From Salsipaludibacter sp038233055 (GTDB lineage Bacteria; Actinomycetota; Nitriliruptoria; Nitriliruptorales; Nitriliruptoraceae): a stretch of 5,454 bases of DNA. Below, in pieces: positions 1 through 5,454 of this stretch (within the stretch, counting starts at the first letter, position 1; each line of letters opens with the position of its first letter). The stretch spans positions 1 to 5,454 of the forward strand of contig JBBSMS010000192.1 in the NCBI GenBank assembly GCA_038233055.1, given 5' to 3'. Under the pieces are notes generated by a model that was not told the DNA's origin, did no database searches, and was given only the letters and a program-made list of their open reading frames with translations. A program made the translations under genes and the position numbers.

Positions 1-152
1 AACGCGTGTCGGCCGACGATCGCGTGGCCGAACTGGCCCGCATGCTCGGGGGCGACACCACGGATGCGGCTCGCGCACACGCGGCCGAGCTGCTCGACGA
101 CGCCGTCGCGGGTGGCCGTCGACGGTCGACCGTGGGCCCCGGCGGCGGATGA
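1..152 (+). CDS. recN: DNA repair protein RecN, C-terminal end (partial)
   Basis: The last 49 codons of an open frame (first full codon at base 3) run to a TGA at 150-152. The peptide contains VAELARMLGG followed by AHAAELL, the pattern that closes RecN proteins after their Walker B/H-loop lobe. RecN is an SMC-like ATPase recruited to DNA double-strand breaks to promote RecA-dependent repair. Only the extreme C-terminus is present, so no ATPase motif can be inspected. A short Arg/Gly/Pro tail (GGRRRSTVGPGGG) follows the conserved helix. The assignment also fits the position upstream of pyrG, a recN-pyrG neighbourhood known in Actinobacteria. What is seen is the frame and tail motif; the family name is by recognition from a short segment. 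Confidence 0.8.
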   Translation, partial: RVSADDRVAELARMLGGDTTDAARAHAAELLDDAVAGGRRRSTVGPGGG

Positions 153-262
153 GTGCCCACGGTGCGGTGCGACCGCACTCGGTGCCGGCGGAACTCCGTG
201 GCTGCCCGTCGATGACCGGCGTCCCTGGTCGATGGTGCTGGGGTCGGACGTGGCCCTCGTGC

Positions 263-268
263 TACCGT
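263..268 (+). promoter_or_regulatory. Possible -10 element (TACCGT) for pyrG
   Basis: TACCGT fits the actinobacterial -10 pattern TANNNT. No good -35 hexamer lies 16-18 bases upstream; the bases there are G-rich and poor matches to TTGACA. If used, it would give a leader of roughly 140 bases before the pyrG start. This is weak evidence based on one hexamer. Confidence 0.2.
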
Positions 269-388
269 CGGAATGGCCGCGCGACCCGCCGGCCAGCAGC
301 CTGGCCGAGCAACGGCCCCGTCCCGGCCGCGAACGCACCCACCGATTGTCCCGGGTGCCTCGCCACGCCGTGGCGGCCGACCTCCTGA

Positions 389-402
389 CGTCCGATCGGA
401 CG
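389..402. repeat. Perfect 14-bp palindrome upstream of pyrG
   Basis: CGTCCGATCGGACG is identical to its reverse complement. It ends 3 bases before the AAGG ribosome binding site of pyrG. It could be a dimeric regulator's operator, or fold in RNA as a 5-bp stem with a GATC loop next to the ribosome site. No known regulator is assigned. Confidence 0.5.
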
Positions 403-405
403 AGC

Positions 406-409
406 AAGG
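406..409 (+). promoter_or_regulatory. Ribosome binding site of pyrG
   Basis: AAGG lies 6 bases upstream of the GTG at 416. It decides the start: the frame is closed upstream by TGA at 386-388, and the only later start-like codon before the conserved domain is a GTG at 434 that has no Shine-Dalgarno sequence. Confidence 0.5.
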
Positions 410-415
410 CGCGGT

Positions 416-2341
<1,926 letters not shown>

Positions 2342-2357
2342 ACGGTGTGCCGGCCCG

Positions 2358-2831
2358 TCAGGGGCGTCCGGTCGCCGGGCGGGGCGAGGTCAACGGCTCG
2401 GGGGAGGTGTGACCGGCGCAGTCGGCACAGCGACCCGTGACGGTGAGGTCGACGGTCTCCGCCTGGAAGCCGTGGCCGCCCGCAAGGTGCTCCCGGACCT
2501 GCTCGACCAGCGTGCCCTGGTGGTGGTCGATGTTGCCACACTCGACGCAGACGAGGTGGAAGTGCTCGTCGGGGTGGGCGAGTTCCCACCGGCCGGCCCC
2601 CTCGTCGCCCAGTCGGGTCTCGCGGGCCAGGCCGAGTTCCTCGAACAGCGCCAGTGACCGGTAGACCGACGCCAGGTTGACCGACGGTTGGCGCGAGTGG
2701 ACCCGTTCGGCCAGTTCCTCGACGGTCAGGTGGCCGTGGTCGTCCAGCAGTGCCTCGAAGACGGCACGGCGCGGCCTGGTGGCCCGGTGGCCCCGGTCAC
2801 GAAGGAGTTGTGGCAACTGGTCGGCATCCAT
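2358..2831 (-). CDS. Fur-family metal-responsive transcriptional regulator (Nur- or Zur-like)
   Basis: This is a 157-residue protein, normal for the Fur family. The ATG at 2831-2829 begins MDADQLPQLL. Residues 1-about 85 are the winged helix-turn-helix, with RATRPRRAVFEALL at 17-30 and the recognition helix around ASVYRSLALFEELGL (54-68). Residues about 86-140 are the dimerisation and metal domain: HPDEHFHLVCVECGN, with His86, His90 and His92 as possible sensor ligands; His103-His104; and His120 in GGHGF. Two CxxC pairs (Cys95/Cys98 and Cys135/Cys138) form the expected structural zinc site. A Pro/Thr-rich tail of about 16 residues ends the protein. Such proteins bind DNA when loaded with their metal and usually repress uptake genes. 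The gene is divergent from a nickel/cobalt importer, which suggests a nickel regulator (Nur), but sequence alone cannot exclude Zur or Fur. It converges on pyrG with 16 bases between stops and no evident terminator. The frame is open much further upstream (to 3809), but that part is antisense to cbiM and carries no family motif. Confidence 0.93.
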   Translation of the reverse strand: MDADQLPQLLRDRGHRATRPRRAVFEALLDDHGHLTVEELAERVHSRQPSVNLASVYRSLALFEELGLARETRLGDEGAGRWELAHPDEHFHLVCVECGNIDHHQGTLVEQVREHLAGGHGFQAETVDLTVTGRCADCAGHTSPEPLTSPRPATGRP

Positions 2832-2840
2832 GTCCGACGC

Positions 2841-2846
2841 AGGATA
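2841..2846 (-). promoter_or_regulatory. Possible -10 element of the Fur-family gene
   Basis: On the minus strand this reads TATCCT, which fits TANNNT. It ends 9 bases before the ATG at 2831. Transcription starting about 7 bases downstream would begin only 2-3 bases before the start codon, so the mRNA would be nearly leaderless. This agrees with the lack of a clear Shine-Dalgarno sequence before this ATG. Leaderless mRNAs are common in Actinobacteria. No convincing -35 is seen. Confidence 0.4.
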
Positions 2847-2915
2847 ATGGGCCCGCCAACACCCGGCTCCCCATGTGCCAGGTGCTGGAGGCTGTCGGCG
2901 TCGCGGGGCATTCGG

Positions 2916-2932
2916 CTGCGATCGACTCGCAG
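2916..2932. promoter_or_regulatory. Candidate operator (Nur-box-like) upstream of cbiM
   Basis: CTGCGA and TCGCAG form a perfect inverted repeat separated by 5 bases (TCGAC). Its core is TGC-N9-GCA, the same as the Streptomyces Nur box as I recall it (tTGCaa-N5-ttGCAA). A further CTGCGA copy lies at 2943-2948. The site overlaps the place where the -35 of the cbiM promoter candidate would be, so bound repressor could block RNA polymerase. Binding by the neighbouring Fur-family protein is inferred. Confidence 0.5.
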
Positions 2933-2938
2933 TTGCAC

Positions 2939-2944
2939 TATGCT
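2939..2944 (+). promoter_or_regulatory. Possible -10 element of the cbiMQO operon
   Basis: TATGCT fits TANNNT and lies 46 bases before the cbiM start. The hexamer 17 bases upstream, CTGCGA at 2916-2921, is a poor -35 but coincides with the candidate operator. Transcription would start near 2951, placing the hairpin 2954-2972 at the very 5' end of the message. Confidence 0.4.
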
Positions 2945-2953
2945 GCGAACTGT

Positions 2954-2972
2954 TCGCGACAAGAGGTCGCGA
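2954..2972 (+). repeat. Inverted repeat between promoter and cbiM ribosome site
   Basis: TCGCGAC (2954-2960) and GTCGCGA (2966-2972) are perfect complements separated by AAGAG. In RNA this would be a stable 7-bp stem ending 5 bases before the ribosome binding site. In DNA it is another dyad near the CTGCGA sites. It could be a second operator, a transcript-stabilising hairpin or a control on ribosome access. No T-run follows, so it is not a typical terminator. Confidence 0.45.
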
Positions 2973-2977
2973 GTGGG

Positions 2978-2984
2978 AAGGTGG
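2978..2984 (+). promoter_or_regulatory. Ribosome binding site of cbiM
   Basis: AAGGTGG lies 6 bases before the ATG at 2991. It supports that start over the GTG at 2688 that opens the same frame, and the protein then begins MHAPDGFL as CbiM proteins do. Confidence 0.6.
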
Positions 2985-2990
2985 CAGGCC

Positions 2991-4001
2991 ATGCACGCAC
3001 CGGACGGGTTCCTGAACGCCGGGACGGCCGCGACCACGGGCATGATCAGCGCCGGGGTCATCGGCGTGTCGCTCAGGCAGGCGCGGGAACAGTTGGGGGA
3101 GAAGCAGGTGCCCCTGGCCGGGGTCTCGGCGGCCTTCATCTTCGCGGCCCAGATGTTCAACTTCCCGGTCGCGGCCGGGACCACCGGCCACCTGCTCGGT
3201 GGCGCCCTGGCGGCCATCCTGCTGGGCCCGGCGGTCGGGGCCGTCGTGGTCACCGTGGTGGTGGCGACCCAGGCCCTGATCTTCGCGGACGGCGGGCTGA
3301 CCGCACTCGGCTACAACGTGTTGAACATGGCCATCGTGCCGGCCTACGGCGGGTACGCCATCTTCCTCGGCCTGCGCCGGTTGCTGCCGCGCAACGGGAC
3401 GAGCGTGGTCGTGGCCTCGGGGCTCACCGCGGGCCTGTCGGTGCCACTCGCGGCGACGATGTTCTCGATCGAATGGCTGTTCGGTGCCACCGCCCCGGTG
3501 CCCTTCGACACCGTGTTCGGCTCGATGGTCGGTATCCACCTGCTCATCGGCATCGGCGAAGGCGTGCTGACGGCCCTGGCCGTCGGCGCGGTGCTGGCGG
3601 CACGGCCAGACCTGGTGACCGGCGCCCGGGACCTCGACGCGGTCCAACTGTCCGACCGTCCCGCCATCGGGGCGCGCGCGTTCGTGATCGGGGGACTGCT
3701 CACCGCCGTGGTGTTCGCCACGGTCGTCAGCCAGTTCGCCGCGCCGGACCCCGACGGGCTCGTGAAGGTCGCCACCGAGGCCGGGTTCGCCGACTCGGCC
3801 CAGGACCATGCGTTCGGATCGAGCCTGTTCGCCGGCTATGCCACCGCGGGCATCTCCAACGAGCCCGTGAGCCTGGCCGTGGCGGGACTGGCGGGCGTCG
3901 GCATCACGGCGGCCGTCGGGTTCGGGGTGTTCGCGGCCGTGCGTGACCGCCGTCGCGCCTTACCGTCGAGCACGTCGTCGTCGCCCGCGTCGGTGGGCTG
4001 A
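2991..4001 (+). CDS. cbiM: ECF nickel/cobalt importer, CbiM substrate-binding protein fused to a PDGLE (CbiN/NikN-like) domain
   Basis: This membrane S-component of a group I ECF transporter binds Ni2+ or Co2+ and delivers it to the cytoplasm. The 336-residue product starts MHAPDGFLN, the hallmark CbiM/NikM N-terminus. In the known NikM structure the metal is held by the Met1 amine, His2 and His67; here His2 is present, and His67 lies in GTTGHLLGG (63-71). Other family motifs are FNFPVAAG at 56-63, IFADGGLTALGYNVLNM at 97-113 and HLLIGIGEGVLTA at 183-195. Residues 1-about 207 are the multi-span CbiM domain. A membrane span at about 228-250 is followed by PDGLVKVATEAGF (254-266), a short extracytoplasmic stretch and a last span at about 292-317, which is the PDGLE domain that replaces a separate CbiN/NikN. 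The fifth motif residue is Val258 instead of the usual Glu. A Ser/Pro tail ends the protein. It is the first gene of the operon, with cbiQ 5 bases downstream. Fusions of this kind are known for nickel systems, but cobalt cannot be excluded. Confidence 0.95.
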   Translation: MHAPDGFLNAGTAATTGMISAGVIGVSLRQAREQLGEKQVPLAGVSAAFIFAAQMFNFPVAAGTTGHLLGGALAAILLGPAVGAVVVTVVVATQALIFADGGLTALGYNVLNMAIVPAYGGYAIFLGLRRLLPRNGTSVVVASGLTAGLSVPLAATMFSIEWLFGATAPVPFDTVFGSMVGIHLLIGIGEGVLTALAVGAVLAARPDLVTGARDLDAVQLSDRPAIGARAFVIGGLLTAVVFATVVSQFAAPDPDGLVKVATEAGFADSAQDHAFGSSLFAGYATAGISNEPVSLAVAGLAGVGITAAVGFGVFAAVRDRRRALPSSTSSSPASVG

Positions 4002-4006
4002 GCCGG

Positions 4007-4771
4007 ATGGGCGCCAGCCACGGCCATGCGCTGTACTACCACGGCCACTCGCGGATCCACCACCTGGCTCCCGAGGCCAAGGTCGCGGCCGCGTTCGCGT
4101 TCGTGCTGTCGGTGGCACTCACGCCCCCGACGGCGCCCTGGGCCTTCGGCATCGACCTGGCCGTGGTCGTCCTGGTCGTCGTCGCGGCCCGACTGCCCGT
4201 CCGGTTCGTGCTCGCACGCATGACGATCATCGCGCCGTTCATTGCCTTCGCGTTGCTGATCCCGTTCGTGGCCAGCGGACCCGAGACCCGGGTGCTCGGC
4301 CTGTCGATGTCCCGTGAGGGGATCGTGGGCGCGTTCAACATCCTGGTCAAGGCCGTGAACGGGATCCTGGTGAGTGTCGTGCTGACCGGGACCACCGAAC
4401 AGGACCAGATCCTCAAGGGGCTCGAACGCCTGCACGTCCCGGTGGTGTTGACCGGGATCGCGGCGTTCATGCTGCGCTACGTGAGCCTGATCACCTCGGA
4501 GATGGGACGGATGCGGATCGCCATGACCGCACGGGGGTACGACCCTCGCTGGCTGTGGCAGGCACGACCCATCGCCAACGCCTCGGGCGCACTGTTCGTG
4601 CGCAGCTTCGAACGGGGGGAGCGGGTGCACGCGGCCATGCTCTCTCGTGGCTACACCGGGACCATGCCGGACCAACAGCCCCACCGGCCCGGTGGCACCG
4701 ACTGGTTGCTGGCGGGCCTGCCACCGGTGGTTGCCGGCGTGACCGCCGCCATCGCGCTGGTGGTCACCTAG
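4007..4771 (+). CDS. cbiQ: ECF nickel/cobalt transporter, transmembrane coupling protein CbiQ
   Basis: This 254-residue membrane protein is the T-component that links the ATPase to CbiM. Hydrophobic spans are visible at about 26-40, 48-63, 72-90, 107-127 and 234-253. The cytoplasmic loop carries the two short coupling motifs that dock on the ATPases: Ala175-Arg176-Gly177 in MTARGYDP and Ser213-Arg214-Gly215 in MLSRGYTG. ILKGLERLHVPVVLTG (135-150) is also typical. The N-terminus is His-rich (His5, 7, 12, 14, 18 and 19), as in many actinobacterial CbiQ proteins; a metal-handling role is only a guess. The ATG lies 5 bases after the cbiM stop with no strong Shine-Dalgarno sequence, so translation is probably coupled to cbiM. 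The stop codon directly abuts the cbiO ATG. Confidence 0.93.
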   Translation: MGASHGHALYYHGHSRIHHLAPEAKVAAAFAFVLSVALTPPTAPWAFGIDLAVVVLVVVAARLPVRFVLARMTIIAPFIAFALLIPFVASGPETRVLGLSMSREGIVGAFNILVKAVNGILVSVVLTGTTEQDQILKGLERLHVPVVLTGIAAFMLRYVSLITSEMGRMRIAMTARGYDPRWLWQARPIANASGALFVRSFERGERVHAAMLSRGYTGTMPDQQPHRPGGTDWLLAGLPPVVAGVTAAIALVVT

Positions 4772-5454
4772 ATGCCGGCCACCTCGGTCGACATCGAGCA
4801 GCTGGCGTTCGCCTACCCCGACGGGCATCAGGCACTGCACGCGGTGGACCTGCACGTCGACGCGGGGCAACGCGTCGCGCTGCTCGGCCCGAACGGGGCC
4901 GGCAAGACCACCCTGGCGCTGCACCTCAACGGCATCCATCGGGCCATGTCGGGAACCGTGCGGATCGGCACCACCGTCCTGGACGATGCCACCCTGTCCG
5001 ACATCCGCCGGCGCGTCGGCCTGGTCTTCCAGGACGCCGACGACCAGCTGTTCATGCCCACCGTCCGGGAGGATGTCGGCTTCGGGCCCGCCAACCTGGG
5101 CATGACCGGTGACGCGCTGGATCGGCGCATCCTCGACGCCCTGGCCGCGGTCGGTGCCGAGTCGTTGGTCGACCGCGCCCCCCACCACCTCAGCGGCGGC
5201 GAACGCCGACGGGTCGCACTGGCGACCGTGCTGTCGATGGATCCGGACATCCTGGTCCTGGACGAGCCCACGTCGGGCCTGGACCCGGCCGGCAGCGAGG
5301 AGCTGGTGGGCGGGCTCGACGGCCTCGACCAGTCCCAGCTCATCATCACCCACGACCTGCCGTTCGCGCTCGAGTTCTGCCCACGATCGGTGATCATGGA
5401 CGGGGGCAGGATCGTTGCCGACGGACCCACCCGGACCTTGTTGGTCGACCGGGA
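4772..5454 (+). CDS. cbiO: ECF nickel/cobalt transporter, ATP-binding protein CbiO (3' end outside window)
   Basis: This cytoplasmic ABC ATPase powers the importer. The 227 codons present begin MPATSVDIEQLAFAYPDG, a normal CbiO start. Motifs in order are Walker A GPNGAGKTT at 39-47; the Q-loop with Gln87 in VFQDADDQLF, where DDQLF is characteristic of ECF-type ATPases; the signature LSGGE at 140-144; Walker B ILVLDE with Glu165; the D-loop SGLD at 168-171; and the switch His194 in ITHD. All are intact. The ATG follows the cbiQ TAG with no gap, and GGTGG at 4759-4763 gives a plausible ribosome site 8 bases upstream. The frame is open to the window edge, and perhaps a few tens of residues are missing. 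Only one ATPase is seen, so the transporter probably uses a CbiO homodimer. Confidence 0.95.
   Translation, partial: MPATSVDIEQLAFAYPDGHQALHAVDLHVDAGQRVALLGPNGAGKTTLALHLNGIHRAMSGTVRIGTTVLDDATLSDIRRRVGLVFQDADDQLFMPTVREDVGFGPANLGMTGDALDRRILDALAAVGAESLVDRAPHHLSGGERRRVALATVLSMDPDILVLDEPTSGLDPAGSEELVGGLDGLDQSQLIITHDLPFALEFCPRSVIMDGGRIVADGPTRTLLVDR

Larger units (their letters stand above)
153..415. other. recN-pyrG intergenic region, rich in inverted repeats
   Basis: These 263 bases hold no gene I can support. Reading frames through them are Arg/Pro-rich shadows. They do contain several perfect inverted repeats: 162-168/172-178 (7-bp stem, 3-base loop, just after recN); 290-296/301-307 (7 bp, 4-base loop); 335-340/353-358 (6 bp, 12-base loop); 361-366/370-375 (6 bp, 3-base loop); and the palindrome 389-402. 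The first could help end recN transcription, but no T-tract follows any of them. If transcription of pyrG starts near 275, the other four would sit in its leader. In DNA this GC-rich some hairpins arise by chance. Confidence 0.5.

Noticed and set aside
162..178. Intrinsic terminator of recN
   Set aside because: The 7-bp stem is perfect but short and is followed by mixed bases, not a T-tract, so I list it only as an inverted repeat.
2342..2357. Intrinsic terminator between pyrG and the convergent regulator gene
   Set aside because: There are only 16 bases, with a short GCCGGC palindrome but no long stem or T-run on either strand.
2688..2990. A GTG-initiated 101-codon N-terminal extension of cbiM
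   Set aside because: It runs antisense through the Fur-family gene, lacks a ribosome site, and would destroy the essential free Met1-His2 terminus of CbiM.
2832..2990. Cobalamin riboswitch upstream of cbiM
   Set aside because: No B12-box-like GCCACTG sequence is present and the interval is short for that class.
2832..3809. Long minus-strand open frame fused upstream of the Fur-family gene
   Set aside because: It is the antisense of cbiM and the control region, is Arg/Gly/His-rich without family motifs, and Fur proteins start at the ATG at 2831.
3836..5353. A 505-codon minus-strand open frame
   Set aside because: It is antisense to cbiM, cbiQ and cbiO, which have clear motifs; it is His/Gln/Arg/Gly-rich with no recognisable domain.

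Overview
The window is very GC-rich and reads as chromosome from a high-GC Gram-positive bacterium of the Actinobacteria (Actinomycetota). The evidence is strong G/C third-position bias, a GTG start, an actinobacterial-type CTP synthase, and the recN-pyrG neighbourhood known from that phylum. A deep-branching class is possible, because the recN-pyrG interval lacks the genes usually found there, but the sequence does not settle the class.

Layout: (1) Bases 1-152 are the 3' end of recN. (2) Bases 153-415 hold no convincing gene. They contain several inverted repeats, a weak promoter candidate, a 14-bp perfect palindrome and a ribosome binding site for pyrG. (3) Bases 416-2341 are a complete pyrG (CTP synthase) with an unusual, low-complexity N-terminal extension of about 76 residues. 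(4) A Fur-family metalloregulator lies on the minus strand (2358-2831), convergent with pyrG and only 16 bases from it. (5) Bases 2832-2990 are a divergent control region with promoter-like -10 boxes on both strands and a cluster of CTGCGA/TCGCAG half-sites. One pair matches the TGC-N9-GCA core remembered for the nickel regulator Nur. (6) Bases 2991-5454 are a tightly packed plus-strand operon for a group I ECF nickel/cobalt importer: cbiM fused to a PDGLE (CbiN/NikN-like) domain, then cbiQ, then cbiO, which is cut by the window end.

Working model: the CbiM substrate-binding membrane protein captures Ni2+ or Co2+, CbiQ is the transmembrane coupling protein, and CbiO supplies ATP hydrolysis. 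The divergently transcribed Fur-family protein probably senses the metal and represses the importer by binding the half-site cluster. Nickel is favoured over cobalt by the resemblance of the operator to a Nur box and by the absence of a visible B12 box. This is inference. RecN (DNA repair) and PyrG (nucleotide synthesis) are housekeeping genes unrelated to the transport operon. No mobile element, CRISPR array, tRNA or rRNA was seen.
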